Assembly: GCF_014645535.1 (NCBI RefSeq)
Contig: NZ_BMLX01000002.1
Coordinates: 744,001-808,000 of the forward strand
Direction of reading: 5' to 3'
DNA length: 64,000 nt
DNA from: Silvimonas iriomotensis
Lineage (GTDB): Bacteria; Pseudomonadota; Gammaproteobacteria; Burkholderiales; Chitinibacteraceae
Below, in pieces: positions 1-15,163 of this stretch. The position numbers and the translations under genes are program-made. A model generated the notes under the pieces. It was not told where the DNA came from. It searched no databases and worked only from the letters and a program-made list of their open reading frames with translations. Numbering within the stretch: position 1 is the stretch's first letter; each line of letters begins with the position of its first letter.

Positions 1-347
1 GAAGGCGCGCTGCATCAGAAAGACTTCAACGAGGAAGGGTTCCGCTGGATCAATCCCGATGACAACATCAACTCGGTCTACCCTTTCATCCGCTACGGCA
101 ATGCGCCGGGCGACGGCATTGTGGTGATCTGCAATTTCACCCCGGTCCCGCGTGAGGGCTACCGCATTGGCGTGCCGGACGCCGGCCAGTATGCAGAAGT
201 CCTCAACACCGATTCTCACTACTACTGCGGCAGCGACGTCGGCAACCCGCCGCAATACACCACCACCGAAGGCTGCAACGGCCAGCCGCACTCGCTGGTG
301 CTGACCTTGCCGCCGCTGGCCACCATCTACCTGAAACGGGTGGCGCC

Positions 348-351
<4 letters not shown>
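1..351 (+). CDS. glgB: 1,4-alpha-glucan branching enzyme, C-terminal part
   Basis: The window opens inside this gene; the last 116 residues are visible, in frame from base 1 to the TGA. GlgB transfers chain segments to create alpha-1,6 branches in glycogen. The visible part is the C-terminal beta-sandwich: an N-F-T-P-V-P-R stretch followed by YRIGVP, then a glycyl segment rich in aromatic residues, as is usual at the end of GlgB. The catalytic GH13 domain lies outside the window. Its stop overlaps the glgX start by four bases (ATGA), so the two are almost certainly translationally coupled. Confidence 0.93.
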
Positions 352-4116
<3,765 letters not shown>

Positions 4117-4146
4117 CAGACAAACCACCAAAGAAGGGGCAGAAAA

Positions 4147-5454
4147 ATGGGCGCTCACCAGAAAACCGTGGAGACCACCATGCAATATCCGATCATGGAC
4201 AAGATTACGCTGGCCCGGCAATTACCGAACAAATCGGTCGCGCTGGTGCTGGCGGGTGGTCGTGGTTCCCGTCTGAAAGCCCTGACGGATCGCCGGGCCA
4301 AACCGGCGGTCCACTTTGGTGGCAAGTTCCGCATTATCGACTTTGCCCTTTCCAACTGTTTGAACTCGGGCATCCGCCGCATCGGCGTGATCACGCAGTA
4401 CAAGTCGCACAGCCTGCTGCGCCATCTGCAGCGCGGCTGGTCGTTCTTGCGCAACGAGATGAACGAGTTCGTTGACCTCTTGCCCGCGCAGCAGCGTATT
4501 GATGAAGAACACTGGTATCGCGGCACGGCAGATGCCGTGTACCAGAACATGGACATCATCCGCGGCTACCGGCCTGAATATGTGGTGATCCTGGCCGGGG
4601 ATCACATCTACAAGATGGATTACTCGCGCATGTTGCTTGATCACGTCGAGCAAGGCGGCGAGTGCACGGTGGCCTGCATTGAAGTGCCGCGCGCCGAGGC
4701 CACCGCCTTTGGCGTGATCCACATGGACGAATACCGCCGCATCATCGACTTTGTGGAAAAACCGGCGGACCCGCCCCCCATGCCGGGCAAGCCGGAATCC
4801 GCGCTGGCCTCGATGGGGATCTACATTTTCAACGCGGCCTATCTGAACCAGATTCTGGAAGAAGACATCCAGGACGATAAATCCAGTCACGATTTCGGCA
4901 AGGACCTCATCCCCAAAGCCGTTTCCCAGGGCAAAGCCTTCGCCCACCCGTTTGAACTCTCTTGCGTCTCGACCGACCCCGAATCCCCACCCTACTGGCG
5001 CGACGTCGGTACGGTAGACGCGTACTGGAAAGCCAACCTGGACCTCGCCTCCGTCACGCCGGAGCTGGATGTTTACGACCGCGACTGGCCGATCTGGAGC
5101 CATCAGGAACAACTGCCACCAGCCAAGTTTGTCCAGGACCGCAACGGCAGCCACGGCATGACGCTGAACTCGCTGGTGTCCGGCGGTTGCATTGTGTCCG
5201 GCTCGCTGGTGATCAACTCCGTACTGTTCTCCCGCGTGCGGGTGCATTCGTTCTGCACCATCGACTCTGCGGTGATCCTGCCTGACGTGGTCGTCGGCCG
5301 CTCCAGCCGCTTGCGCCGCTGCGTGATTGACCGCGCGTGCGTGATTCCGGACGGGCTGGTGGTTGGCGAAAACGCCGAGGAAGACGCCAAGCGGTTTTAT
5401 CGCAGCGATGACGGCGTACTGCTGATCACCCGAGAGATGCTGGCGAAGCTTTGA
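4147..5454 (+). CDS. glgC: Glucose-1-phosphate adenylyltransferase
   Basis: This enzyme makes ADP-glucose from ATP and glucose 1-phosphate, the committed and normally allosteric step of bacterial glycogen synthesis. The pyrophosphorylase signature [19 protein letters not shown] lies near the N-terminus, followed by [15 protein letters not shown] and the substrate motif [10 protein letters not shown]. The C-terminal third has the hexapeptide character of a left-handed beta-helix. Start 4147 has AAGGGG upstream and gives 435 residues; ATG at 4180 with GGAG six bases upstream is an equally credible start and would give 424, nearer the usual length. Confidence 0.96.
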   Translation: MGAHQKTVETTMQYPIMDKITLARQLPNKSVALVLAGGRGSRLKALTDRRAKPAVHFGGKFRIIDFALSNCLNSGIRRIGVITQYKSHSLLRHLQRGWSFLRNEMNEFVDLLPAQQRIDEEHWYRGTADAVYQNMDIIRGYRPEYVVILAGDHIYKMDYSRMLLDHVEQGGECTVACIEVPRAEATAFGVIHMDEYRRIIDFVEKPADPPPMPGKPESALASMGIYIFNAAYLNQILEEDIQDDKSSHDFGKDLIPKAVSQGKAFAHPFELSCVSTDPESPPYWRDVGTVDAYWKANLDLASVTPELDVYDRDWPIWSHQEQLPPAKFVQDRNGSHGMTLNSLVSGGCIVSGSLVINSVLFSRVRVHSFCTIDSAVILPDVVVGRSSRLRRCVIDRACVIPDGLVVGENAEEDAKRFYRSDDGVLLITREMLAKL

Positions 5455-5818
5455 GGGCTTTGCCGGCAACCCTGCCTGCGCCACCCAACCAGTCTGTCAT
5501 TCCGGCGAAGGCAGCAATCCAGTACGGCCACCACAGGTGGCCTTGGGTGGAAAGGCATCACGCCGATTGATCTGCAGGATGGATTCAGCGCGCTAGCGAT
5601 AATCCAGCGGGACCGGATTCAAGTCCTTCGTGAGCGCCTGCGGGCTCTTCATCAATCGGCAAAGTCCCTGAACGGGGGAAAGCGCAAAAACAGCGGCACC
5701 AACAGCAACAGCGACACTGCATTACGAAGCGCCGGTTTTATCGATCACTTTTATCTGCCTGCAACCTGAACGGCGCTCAATACGTTTGCCAACAAGGCAA
5801 CGCCGGGAGAGATTTGAC
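5455..5818. other. Intergenic region between glgC and glgA
   Basis: About 360 bases with no convincing gene. It contains a decayed copy of the dRS3-like palindrome at 5499-5518 (left arm ATTCCGGC, right arm GCAGCAAT, with a mismatch). No strong terminator was found. Because glgA follows in the same orientation after this gap, a separate glgA promoter may lie here, but I could not identify one. Confidence 0.5.
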
Positions 5819-7255
<1,437 letters not shown>

Positions 7256-7278
7256 ACTGCCTGCCTGGGAGATCCACA

Positions 7279-9726
7279 ATGACCGTCACGTTCGTTCATG
7301 ATTCCCCGAACACCGACGTAGCCTCGCTCAAACGCTCCATCGCCAACAAGCTGGTATTCGCGATCGGTAAAGACCCGATCAGCGCCCAGCCGCGCGACTG
7401 GCTCAATGCTTCGTTCCTGGCCGTGCGCGACCGGCTGATCGAGCGCTGGATGCGCACCACGCGCGCCCAGTACTCGCAAGACGTCAAACGCGTGTACTAC
7501 CTCTCCATGGAGTTCCTGATCGGCCGTGCGCTGACCAATGCCTTGCTCGCGCTGGGGCTGTATGACGAGGTCCGTGGCGCGCTTGATGAACTGGGCATGG
7601 ATTACAACGAACTGGTAGAACTGGAACCCGATGCCGCGCTGGGCAACGGCGGCCTGGGGCGCCTCGCCGCGTGTTTCCTCGACTCGATGGCCACGCTGGG
7701 CCTGCCGGGTTACGGCTATGGCATCCGTTACGACTACGGCATGTTCAAGCAGCGCATCATTGACGGCAACCAGATCGAAGCGCCGGACTACTGGCTGGCC
7801 AATGGCTACCCGTGGGAGTTCGAACGCTTTGAAGTGCAATACCTGGTGCGCTTTGGCGGTCATCTGCAACTGGAAGGCAGCCGCACGCGCTGGCTGCAAA
7901 CGCAAGATGTCTTCGCCGTCGCCCATGACCAGATCATCCCCGGCTACGACACCACCGCCACCAACACGCTGCGGCTGTGGTCGGCCCGCTCGTCCAATGA
8001 GATCAACCTCTCCAAGTTCAACCAGGGCGATTACTTTGCCGCCGTGGAAGAAAAGAACTTGTCCGAGAACGTCTCACGCGTGCTCTACCCGGATGACTCC
8101 ACCTACAGCGGCAAGGAACTGCGTCTGCGCCAGGAGTATTTCTTTACCAGCGCCAGCCTGCAGGACATCATCCGCCGCTATCGGCAAACCCATGAGAACT
8201 TCACGCGCTTTGCCGAGAAAACGTCGATCCACCTGAACGATACGCACCCGGTGCTGGCGATTCCGGAACTGATGCGCATCCTGATTGATGATTTTGAAAT
8301 CAAATGGGACGACGCCTGGGCCACCACCCAGAAAGTGTTCAGTTACACCAACCACACGCTGATGCAAGAAGCGCTGGAAACGTGGCCGGTTGAGCTGATG
8401 AACCGCGTGTTGCCGCGCCACATGAAGCTGATTTTTGAAATCAACGAACGCTTCCTGGATGACACGCGTGAGCAGCATAAAGACGACGTGGACCTGATCC
8501 GCCGCATCTCGCTGATTGATGAATCCGGTGAGCGCCGCGTGCGCATGGCCTGGCTGGCGGTTGTGGCCAGCCACAAGATCAATGGCGTATCGCAACTGCA
8601 CTCAGACCTGATGGTGCAGTCGATCTTTGCCGATTTCGCCAAACTCTTCCCCGACCGCTTTTGCAATATGACCAACGGCATTACGCCGCGCCGCTGGCTG
8701 GCCCAGGCCAATCCGGCGCTGGCCGGGGTGATTGATCACTACATTGGCAAAACCTGGCGCGGCAATCTGGATGAACTGGCCGAACTCAAGCAACACATGG
8801 ATTTCCCGGCGTTCATCGACGCCGTGGCCGAGGCCAAGTTTGCCAACAAGCAGCGCCTGGCCCAGCACATCGCCCGCAAGATGGGGGGCGTGGTCGATCC
8901 GCATGCGCTGTTTGATGTGCAGGTCAAACGCATTCACGAATACAAGCGCCAGCTCCTGAATGTGCTGCACGTGATCACGCGTTACAACCGCATCATCAAG
9001 CACCCGGAAAAAGACTGGCAGCCGCGCGTGGTGATCTTCGCCGGCAAGGCAGCCTCGGCCTACAAGATGGCCAAGCTTGTCATCAAACTGATCAACGACG
9101 TGGGCCGCAAGATCAACAACGACCCCGCCATTGGCGACAAGCTCAAGGTGGTGTTCATCCCCAACTACGGCGTAAGCCTGGCGGAGCTGATCATCCCGGC
9201 GGCCGATCTGTCCGAGCAGATTTCACTGGCAGGGACCGAAGCCTCCGGCACCGGCAACATGAAGTTTGCGCTCAACGGTGCGCTGACCATGGGCACTCTG
9301 GATGGCGCCAATGTCGAGATGCGAGACCATGTCGGCCCGGACAACATTTTTATCTTCGGCAACACCACCGAACAGGTCGAAGCACTGCGCAAGAAGGGTT
9401 ACAACCCGCGTGAGTTCTACGACCACGACGCAGAACTGCATGAGGTCCTCAACCTGCTGGCGTCCGGCCATTTCAGCCCGGATGATCCGGAACGCTACCG
9501 CATGGTGTTCGACGTGCTGGTCAACTGGGGCGACCATTACCAGTTGCTGGCCGATTACCGCTCTTATGTGGATGCCCAGGACAAGGTGGACGCCCTTTAT
9601 CGCAACAAGGCCGCCTGGCAGCGCGCGGCGGTGATGAATATCGCCGGCATGGGGTATTTCTCGTCCGATCGCACCATCCGCGAGTACGCCGAACAAATCT
9701 GGAACGTGCAACCGGTCAAACTTTGA
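7279..9726 (+). CDS. glgP: Glycogen/starch/alpha-glucan phosphorylase (GT35)
   Basis: An 815-residue phosphorylase that releases glucose 1-phosphate from the non-reducing ends of glycogen. The PLP-binding segment [17 protein letters not shown] places the Schiff-base lysine at about 662. Other family marks include [21 protein letters not shown] and the HLNDTHP and PNYGVSLAE stretches. It is the last gene of the glycogen group, 23 bases after glgA with a GGGAG Shine-Dalgarno, and is followed by a hairpin at 9747. Pairing with GlgX gives complete breakdown, whose product re-enters via Pgm. Confidence 0.97.
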   Translation: MTVTFVHDSPNTDVASLKRSIANKLVFAIGKDPISAQPRDWLNASFLAVRDRLIERWMRTTRAQYSQDVKRVYYLSMEFLIGRALTNALLALGLYDEVRGALDELGMDYNELVELEPDAALGNGGLGRLAACFLDSMATLGLPGYGYGIRYDYGMFKQRIIDGNQIEAPDYWLANGYPWEFERFEVQYLVRFGGHLQLEGSRTRWLQTQDVFAVAHDQIIPGYDTTATNTLRLWSARSSNEINLSKFNQGDYFAAVEEKNLSENVSRVLYPDDSTYSGKELRLRQEYFFTSASLQDIIRRYRQTHENFTRFAEKTSIHLNDTHPVLAIPELMRILIDDFEIKWDDAWATTQKVFSYTNHTLMQEALETWPVELMNRVLPRHMKLIFEINERFLDDTREQHKDDVDLIRRISLIDESGERRVRMAWLAVVASHKINGVSQLHSDLMVQSIFADFAKLFPDRFCNMTNGITPRRWLAQANPALAGVIDHYIGKTWRGNLDELAELKQHMDFPAFIDAVAEAKFANKQRLAQHIARKMGGVVDPHALFDVQVKRIHEYKRQLLNVLHVITRYNRIIKHPEKDWQPRVVIFAGKAASAYKMAKLVIKLINDVGRKINNDPAIGDKLKVVFIPNYGVSLAELIIPAADLSEQISLAGTEASGTGNMKFALNGALTMGTLDGANVEMRDHVGPDNIFIFGNTTEQVEALRKKGYNPREFYDHDAELHEVLNLLASGHFSPDDPERYRMVFDVLVNWGDHYQLLADYRSYVDAQDKVDALYRNKAAWQRAAVMNIAGMGYFSSDRTIREYAEQIWNVQPVKL

Positions 9727-9746
9727 TCTCACTCACCACGCAGCGC

Positions 9747-9775
9747 ACGGGGCAGCCACGGCTGCCCCGTTGCTT
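9747..9775 (+). terminator. Probable terminator of the glycogen operon
   Basis: Perfect stem ACGGGGCAGC (9747-9756) with GCTGCCCCGT around a CACG loop, about 20 bases after the glgP stop. The following tract TGCTTTGTGT is only moderately T-rich, so strength is uncertain. Confidence 0.6.
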
Positions 9776-9831
9776 TGTGTCATATCCTTCAGTGCATAAT
9801 GCGCCTTTGCGCCACACCTGAGCCCAGACCC

Positions 9832-10404
9832 ATGAAAGACGACCAGCATCTGATCGAAACCGGCATTGCCAGCGAACGCGTATTTGATGGCGCGTTGCTG
9901 CATATCAACCGCGACACCGTGCGCCTGCCCGATGACAGTACCGCCACGCGTGAGTACATCCAGCATCCTGGCGCAGTGATGGTGATCCCGGTCATGGATG
10001 ACGGCCGCCTGCTGATGGAGCGGCAGTTCCGCTACCCGTTCAAGCGCGTGTTCCTGGAGTTTCCGGCCGGCAAGCTGGACCCCAACGAAGACCCGTTGAC
10101 CTGCGGCAAGCGCGAACTGCTGGAAGAAACCGGCTATACCGCGCGTCACTGGCGCAAGCTGGGCGTGCTGCACCCGATCATCAGCTACACCTCGGAAGAA
10201 ATTCACATCTTCCTGGCGCATGGCCTTGAGGCTGGCAAGGCCCAACTGGATGAAGGCGAGTTTCTGGAACTGGTCATCAAGGACCAGGCCGAACTGATTG
10301 CCGGCATTGTGGATGGCAGTGTGACCGACGGCAAAACCGTCGCGGGCATGTTCTGGCTGGAGCAACTGGCAAAAACCGGCGACCTGCCGGGCCAGCCGCG
10401 CTAA
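9832..10404 (+). CDS. Nudix hydrolase, ADP-ribose pyrophosphatase type
   Basis: About 190 residues. The Nudix box is clear: G(K)LDPNE followed by RELLEETGY, matching GX5EX7REUXEEXGU. Such enzymes hydrolyse nucleoside diphosphates linked to another moiety; overall resemblance to the ADP-ribose pyrophosphatase (NudF) branch rests on the FRYPFKRVFLEFPAGKLD stretch ahead of the box. I chose ATG 9832 because MKDDQHLIETGI is a plausible start, although an upstream in-frame start at 9775 exists. ADP-glucose hydrolysis is also known for this branch, which would fit the adjacent glycogen genes, but that is inference. Confidence 0.85.
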   Translation: MKDDQHLIETGIASERVFDGALLHINRDTVRLPDDSTATREYIQHPGAVMVIPVMDDGRLLMERQFRYPFKRVFLEFPAGKLDPNEDPLTCGKRELLEETGYTARHWRKLGVLHPIISYTSEEIHIFLAHGLEAGKAQLDEGEFLELVIKDQAELIAGIVDGSVTDGKTVAGMFWLEQLAKTGDLPGQPR

Positions 10405-10423
10405 GCCAGAAGCGCGCCCAATA

Positions 10424-10452
10424 AAAAAAGGCCGGTCAAACCGGCCTTTTTT
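10424..10452. terminator. Bidirectional Rho-independent terminator
   Basis: Stem GGCCGGT (10430-10436), loop CAA, ACCGGCC (10440-10446), with six A on the left and six T on the right. It lies between two convergent genes, the Nudix gene and the minus-strand Lys-rich gene ending at 10463, and can serve both. Confidence 0.92.
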
Positions 10453-10462
10453 CATGCTGACC

Positions 10463-11008
10463 TCAGGCCGCCTTGGTGTGGCCCTTGGTTCTGGATTGTG
10501 TTTTCTTGGTTGAGCCAGACGTCGACTTCTTGCCAGACTTTTTGGCATGGCCAGACTGGGCCGCCGGTTTTTTCGCGCCGGACGATGCCTTGTGGCTCTT
10601 GCTGCCCGTGGCTTTGGCCGGTGCGGCGTTCTTCTTGCCGCCCTTGCTGCTCTTGCCGGTGCTGCTCTTGCCGGTGCTGCTCTTGCCGGTGCTGCTCTTG
10701 CCGGTGCTGCTCTTGCCAGTGCCCTTCTTGGCGGTCGTGCTCTTGCCCGTGCTGTCCTTGGCAGTGGTGCTCTTGCCGGCGTGCTTGCCAGAGGTCTTGC
10801 CTGAGGCGGTCTTGTGCTTGCCGTGTGCGGACGATTTGCTCTTGCCGGCGGTGTGGGCCGAAGTGGAAGTGCCCGAATGCGCTGCGGCGTGGGTTTTGCC
10901 TGCCGGCGGGGCGGAGGACGGATCATCAAACGGCAGCGGTGCATCTTCTGCGTAGGCAGTCATCGACACCAAGAGTGCGCTCAGGCACAGCGCCAGAATT
11001 CGTTTCAT
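10463..11008 (-). CDS. Exported Lys/Ser/Ala-rich low-complexity protein
   Basis: I do not recognise a named family. Starting at ATG 11008 gives 181 residues with a classical signal peptide (MKRILALCLSALLVSMTAYA, cleavage before ED). The mature protein is almost free of hydrophobic residues and very basic, built of K-S-S-T-G and similar units, resembling histone H1-like or PHA granule-associated tails in composition. The track-length start 60 codons upstream is rejected because it would bury the signal peptide. Composition suggests binding to a polyanion (DNA, LPS, peptidoglycan) in the periplasm or outside; this is inference. Confidence 0.7.
   Translation of the reverse strand: MKRILALCLSALLVSMTAYAEDAPLPFDDPSSAPPAGKTHAAAHSGTSTSAHTAGKSKSSAHGKHKTASGKTSGKHAGKSTTAKDSTGKSTTAKKGTGKSSTGKSSTGKSSTGKSSTGKSSKGGKKNAAPAKATGSKSHKASSGAKKPAAQSGHAKKSGKKSTSGSTKKTQSRTKGHTKAA
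10646..10720 (-). repeat. Five tandem 15-bp in-frame repeats
   Basis: Five units of GCTGCTCTTGCCGGT (plus-strand reading); the fifth ends CCAGT. On the coding strand they encode repeated KSSTG. The unit is a multiple of three, so copy-number change alters protein length and not frame. Confidence 0.95.
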
Positions 11009-11187
11009 ACAGATTCCCGAAATCGTTGGGTAAAAGCGCGGCCGTGGCCGGCCCGGTTCCTGGTTATAACAGGCGTTATGGCTAACGCGCGAATCGCAAA
11101 AAAGTTGCAGTATAACGAGGTGATCGCCTGAGCCGAAGTGCGTTCGTCCATATATACAAATGGCATACCGACGCAGGCCGATCCGCA

Positions 11188-12708
11188 TCAGCCTGCCAGC
11201 AAGCGCCCGGCAATGGCAGACAAGGCTGCGGGCCGGTTGGCATACGCGGTCAAACGGCCACGCGCGGCGGGCGCCAGATCAAGGTCATACGGCAAGCGAC
11301 CGGCCACCAGCCAGAGTTTTTCTGCCGGCAAAGCCGCAATCAACGCTTGCTGGGCCGGTTGCAAAATGGCGTTGTAACTCACCATCACCACCTGCGCGGC
11401 CTCAGCCGCCTTGTGCAACACGCGCATGCGGTCAGCTTCTGTCACCGCCAGCGGAATGCGGATTTCCTCCACCCCCAGCCCGGCGGCCCTCAGCGGTGCC
11501 GCCAGCGTATCGGGGCGGGCCTCGACCTCGTCAATCTCGGTACGCTCGCGCACTTCCACCGTGATCAGCAACACCGGTTGCTGCGGCTGCAACGGCGCCA
11601 GCGTGCCCGCCACCGTCACCGCCCGCTGGTGTACCGACTGCGACAACGCCAGTGCCGCCGGTTGTGCCAGCAAGGGCGCCGGATCAAGCGGCAGATCACG
11701 CCAGGCCACCGGGTGCCGCGACTTGAGCGCCAGAATGCGCGCCAGCGAGGCATCAATGCGTGACTCGCTGATCTCGCCACGCGTGACGGCATCAGCCAGC
11801 GCATCCAGAAAACCTTCTTGCCGCGCCTGGGTATGAGAAATCAGCAGCACATCGGCCCCCGCCTTGAACGCCGCCACCGCCCCTGCGACGGTGCCCGGGC
11901 CTTTGGCAATGGCATCCATCTCCAGGCAATCGGTAAACACCACGCCGTTAAAGCCCAGTTCCTCACGCAGCAAACCCGTCAGCACCGCGTGCGACATGGT
12001 GGCCGGCGTATCCGGATCAGCTTCGAACGCCGGGAACACCACGTGCGACGTCATGATGGTATCGACACCTGCAGCAATGGCCGCACGGAACGGCGCCAGC
12101 TCTATCGCATCCAGCCGGGCCCGCGCATGCGGCACGCGCGGCAAGCCAAGGTGGGAATCGACATCGGTATCACCATGCCCCGGGAAATGCTTGGCGGCCG
12201 AGATCATGCCCGCAGCCTGCACCCCGCGCAGCGCGGCCAGACTCCAGGTGGTGACTTCCTCCACCGTTTCACCAAACGCACGCACGCCGATCACCGGGTT
12301 GCGACGGTTGTTGTTCACATCGACATCCGGCACAAAGTTGACGGTGAACCCCAGCAGTCGCAGTTCTTCATTGGCAAAGCGGGTCAATGTCTCGCAATCT
12401 GCCACCGAACCCGCCGCGCGGAACGCCAGCGCAGAGGGCAAGGGCGTCACGCCATTTTCAATGCGCGCCACCATGCCTCCTTCCTGATCAATGCTGATCA
12501 TGAGCGGCACATTGGTGTGTTCTGCGTTGATCTCCTGCAAACGCCGGGTCAGCGCGGCAATCTGCGCCGGGTGATCGACATTGCGCCGGAACAGGATCAC
12601 ACCGCCCACCTGCCGCTCCCGCAGCATGTGTTCGATATGGGCGTTGGGCGTCAGGCCATCAAAGCCCACCATCAACAACTGACCGATTTTCTGCTTGAGA
12701 GAGAGCAT
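11188..12708 (-). CDS. nagZ: Beta-N-acetylhexosaminidase NagZ (GH3)
   Basis: GH3 enzyme that removes N-acetylglucosamine from anhydromuropeptides during cytoplasmic cell-wall recycling. The NagZ signature KHFPGHGDTDVDSHLGLP is present, and the substrate segment SIDQEGGMVARI precedes it. The catalytic Asp region VVFTDCLEMDAI is also clear. I chose ATG 12708 (MLSLKQKIGQLLMVGFDG), giving 506 residues; this is longer than the roughly 340-residue E. coli enzyme and includes a C-terminal extra domain of about 170 residues seen in many GH3 members. No signal peptide is visible with this start. Confidence 0.88.
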   Translation of the reverse strand: MLSLKQKIGQLLMVGFDGLTPNAHIEHMLRERQVGGVILFRRNVDHPAQIAALTRRLQEINAEHTNVPLMISIDQEGGMVARIENGVTPLPSALAFRAAGSVADCETLTRFANEELRLLGFTVNFVPDVDVNNNRRNPVIGVRAFGETVEEVTTWSLAALRGVQAAGMISAAKHFPGHGDTDVDSHLGLPRVPHARARLDAIELAPFRAAIAAGVDTIMTSHVVFPAFEADPDTPATMSHAVLTGLLREELGFNGVVFTDCLEMDAIAKGPGTVAGAVAAFKAGADVLLISHTQARQEGFLDALADAVTRGEISESRIDASLARILALKSRHPVAWRDLPLDPAPLLAQPAALALSQSVHQRAVTVAGTLAPLQPQQPVLLITVEVRERTEIDEVEARPDTLAAPLRAAGLGVEEIRIPLAVTEADRMRVLHKAAEAAQVVMVSYNAILQPAQQALIAALPAEKLWLVAGRLPYDLDLAPAARGRLTAYANRPAALSAIAGRLLAG

Positions 12709-12837
12709 GGTGTGTGCGGCGCGAGAAGAGAGGGAGGAGGAGTTAAAGCCTGACAGATACACCGATTGCATCTGCCAGATCATGCCAGGCGCTGGCGAGG
12801 AGCTGGTTGTACACCCCTCCCCTGGCGCCCTTGCTGC

Positions 12838-14226
12838 TTACGCGCCCAGGCGGCGCAGCACTTCTTCGCGGCCCAGCAACGCCAGCACAGCATCAACTGA
12901 TGGTGTATGCGTGGTACCCAGCACCTTGGCCCGCACCGGCATGCCCACCAGCGGCATCTTCACGCCCTGTTCCTTGACGAAATCCTTGATGAACTGGCCC
13001 AGCGTGGGTTGATCCCACGTTGCCAGCGCAGCAGCGCCCGCAGCAAAAGCAGCCAGGCGGGTCAGGTCGTCTGCAGTCAGATGTTTTTCAACCACTTCGG
13101 CCGACGGGGTCAGCGGGCGGTAGAAGTATTCTGCCTGGTCGGCCATTTCCACCAGCGTTTGCGAACGGTCTTTGAGCAGCGCACACACATCAGCCAGCGC
13201 CGGGCCGCCGGACGTATCCACGCCCTTGCCGGCCAGGAACTGCGCCACACGTGCCGCCAGACGAGCCGTATCAGCCACCTTGATATGCTGCGCATTCAGC
13301 CACAGCAGCTTTTCACGATCGAAACGGCTGGGGCTGGGGCTAACGTCTTTCAGGTCGAACCATTCAACAAATTGCGCCATGGTGAAGAACTCATCATCGC
13401 CATGCCCCCAGCCCAGACGGGCCAGGTAGTTGAGCAGCGCTTCAGGCAGGAAGCCGGCTTCGTCATAATCCACCACGCTGACCGCATCGCGACGCTTGGA
13501 GAGCTTCTGGCCCTGGTCGTTGTGGATCATCGGCAAGTGGCCAAACTGCGGCAACGTCGCGCCCAGCGCCTTGAAAATGTTGATCTGGCGCGGTGTGTTG
13601 TTCACATGGTCATCACCACGAATCACGTGGGTGATCTTCATGTCCCAGTCATCCACCACCACGCAGAAGTTATACGTCGGCGTGCCATCCGGACGCGCAA
13701 TGATCAGGTCATCGAGTTCATTGTTGCTGATCTCGATGCGGCCCTTCACCTGGTCATCCCACGCCACCACGCCATCAATCGGGTTCATGAAACGCACCAC
13801 CGGCTTCACATCGGCCGGCATCGCCGGGAGCGTCTTGCCCTCCTGCGGACGCCAGCGGCGGTCATACCGCGGCTTCTCGCCCCGCGCTTCTTGCTCCGCG
13901 CGCATGGCTTCCAGTTCTTCCTTGCTGCAATAGCAGTAGTACGCCGTGCCGGCCGCCAGCATTTGCTGGATCACTTCCTTGTAGCGGTCCATGCGCTGCA
14001 TTTGATAGAACGGGCCTTCATCGTAATCCAGACCCACCCAGTGCATCCCGTCCAGAATGGCTTTTACCGATTCAGGCGTGGAACGTTCAAGGTCAGTGTC
14101 TTCGATCCGCAGCACAAACGTGCCGGCATGCTTGCGGGCATAAGCCCAGGAAAACAGCGCAGTGCGCACGCCACCGATATGCAGCAAACCGGTGGGGCTG
14201 GGGGCGAAACGGGTACGGACAGTCAC
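12838..14226 (-). CDS. gltX: Glutamyl-tRNA synthetase
   Basis: Class I aminoacyl-tRNA synthetase charging tRNA-Glu. The N-terminus [20 protein letters not shown] contains the HIGH-type motif, and the second signature KLSKR lies mid-protein ([12 protein letters not shown]). At 462 residues it is the normal bacterial length, so it is full GltX and not the truncated YadB/GluQ. Start ATG 14226 is close to family starts. It is followed downstream by nagZ after about 130 bases, which hold no gene. Confidence 0.97.
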   Translation of the reverse strand: MTVRTRFAPSPTGLLHIGGVRTALFSWAYARKHAGTFVLRIEDTDLERSTPESVKAILDGMHWVGLDYDEGPFYQMQRMDRYKEVIQQMLAAGTAYYCYCSKEELEAMRAEQEARGEKPRYDRRWRPQEGKTLPAMPADVKPVVRFMNPIDGVVAWDDQVKGRIEISNNELDDLIIARPDGTPTYNFCVVVDDWDMKITHVIRGDDHVNNTPRQINIFKALGATLPQFGHLPMIHNDQGQKLSKRRDAVSVVDYDEAGFLPEALLNYLARLGWGHGDDEFFTMAQFVEWFDLKDVSPSPSRFDREKLLWLNAQHIKVADTARLAARVAQFLAGKGVDTSGGPALADVCALLKDRSQTLVEMADQAEYFYRPLTPSAEVVEKHLTADDLTRLAAFAAGAAALATWDQPTLGQFIKDFVKEQGVKMPLVGMPVRAKVLGTTHTPSVDAVLALLGREEVLRRLGA

Positions 14227-14365
14227 AATGGGCTCTCAATTCAATATTGGCCGGGAAGTGGCCCATTGTACCGGCTAGTGCGCCCGCCGCCAAAAGCACC
14301 CGGCAGGACGCCGCAGCTGACCGGGAAAATGGCCCCCGCACAAGGCGGATTGGGGCTGGGCTGCG

Positions 14366-14675
14366 GTTGAAGTTGCCGTTGAAGTTGCTGTTGAAGTTGC
14401 TGTTGGTGTTGATTTTCGGGGTTGCCGTTGCTTTTGACGTCCCTCCCCTTGACTGCGCCGAGCATCGCAGCAAGGCGCGGCGATCAAGGCGAAGCGGTAG
14501 GCCGCAGGCCGAATTCGCGAGCCAGCCGCGCCTTGCGAGAAGCGCAGGGAACTCGCGCAGCGAGCGCAGTCGCAGGGGTCGCCTTTCTTTTGGGTACTTT
14601 TCTTTGGCGATCCAAAGAAAAGTACCGTGCTCCGGGCACCCCCGGTATCAAAACACCGCGCCGCCAGGCGCTAAC
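14366..14675 (+). repeat. Composite dispersed repeat, copy A
   Basis: Eight GTTGNN hexamers (14366-14413) lead into a core at 14448-14675. The core has three hairpins: GGTACTTTTCTTTGG (14593-14607) with CCAAAGAAAAGTACC (14612-14626), loop CGAT; CCGGG/CCCGG (14632-14645), loop CACC; and GCGCC/GGCGC (14658-14671), loop GCCA. It ends in CTAAC. The same arrangement recurs at 52739-53016 and, inverted, at 52088-52380, with compensated stem changes. Small reading frames across it are not credible genes. Confidence 0.85.
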
Positions 14676-14762
14676 ACACACCGCAATGGTGGATTGTCGC
14701 CACCGCTCCGAATCCACCCTACCCACTGGCTCTGCCCACCACAGAGCGCCATCCCAGCCCCG

Positions 14763-15058
14763 AACTGGATTCCGGCCTGCGCCGGAATGACGAGTCAGCG
14801 GAAAAACCCAGGCATCGTAGCAACAGCCACCATCGCAACTGGATTCCGGCCTCCGCCGGAACGACGAGTCAGCGGAAAAACCCAAGCGTCATGGCAACTG
14901 CCACCATCACAACTGGATTCCGGCCTGCGCCGGAATGACGAGTCGGTGGAAAAACCAAGGCATCGTGGCAACAGCCACCATCGCAACTGGATTCCGGCCT
15001 GCGCCGGAATGACGAGTCAGCGGAAAAACCCAGGCATCGTGGCAACAACAATCATCAC
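14763..15058. repeat. Four tandem 74-bp units, each with a dRS3-like palindrome
   Basis: Units begin with AACTGGATTCC at 14763, 14837, 14911 and 14985, an exact 74-bp period. Each carries the palindrome ATTCCGGC-CTGC-GCCGGAAT (second unit has CTCC loop and a terminal mismatch), then GACGAGTC, a purine-rich GGAAAAACC stretch and a CATCGTGGCAAC segment. No gene is embedded. It sits between gltX and mltF. Confidence 0.95.
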
Positions 15059-15082
15059 AACTGAACACCCCCGAAAAAACAA

Positions 15083-15115
15083 AAAACCCGGATGACACAA
15101 AGCCACCCGGGTTTT
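15083..15115 (-). terminator. Terminator downstream of mltF
   Basis: Stem AAAACCCGG with CCGGGTTTT, the loop being about 15 bases, 49 bases past the mltF stop on the minus strand. The plus-strand A-rich run at 15074-15086 gives the U-tract for minus-strand transcripts. Confidence 0.8.
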
Positions 15116-15163
15116 CCACAGAGCATAAAAACACCCTGCCAGCATGAAACGCTGAAACACACC

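Noticed and set aside
10473-10955. Leu/Val/Pro-rich plus-strand frame opposite the Lys-rich gene
   Set aside because: It is the complement of the KSSTG repeats; the minus-strand product has a signal peptide and proper terminator.
14763-15058. Possible CRISPR array
   Set aside because: Units are contiguous 74-base tandem copies with the same 'spacer' part, so no variable spacers; no cas genes nearby.
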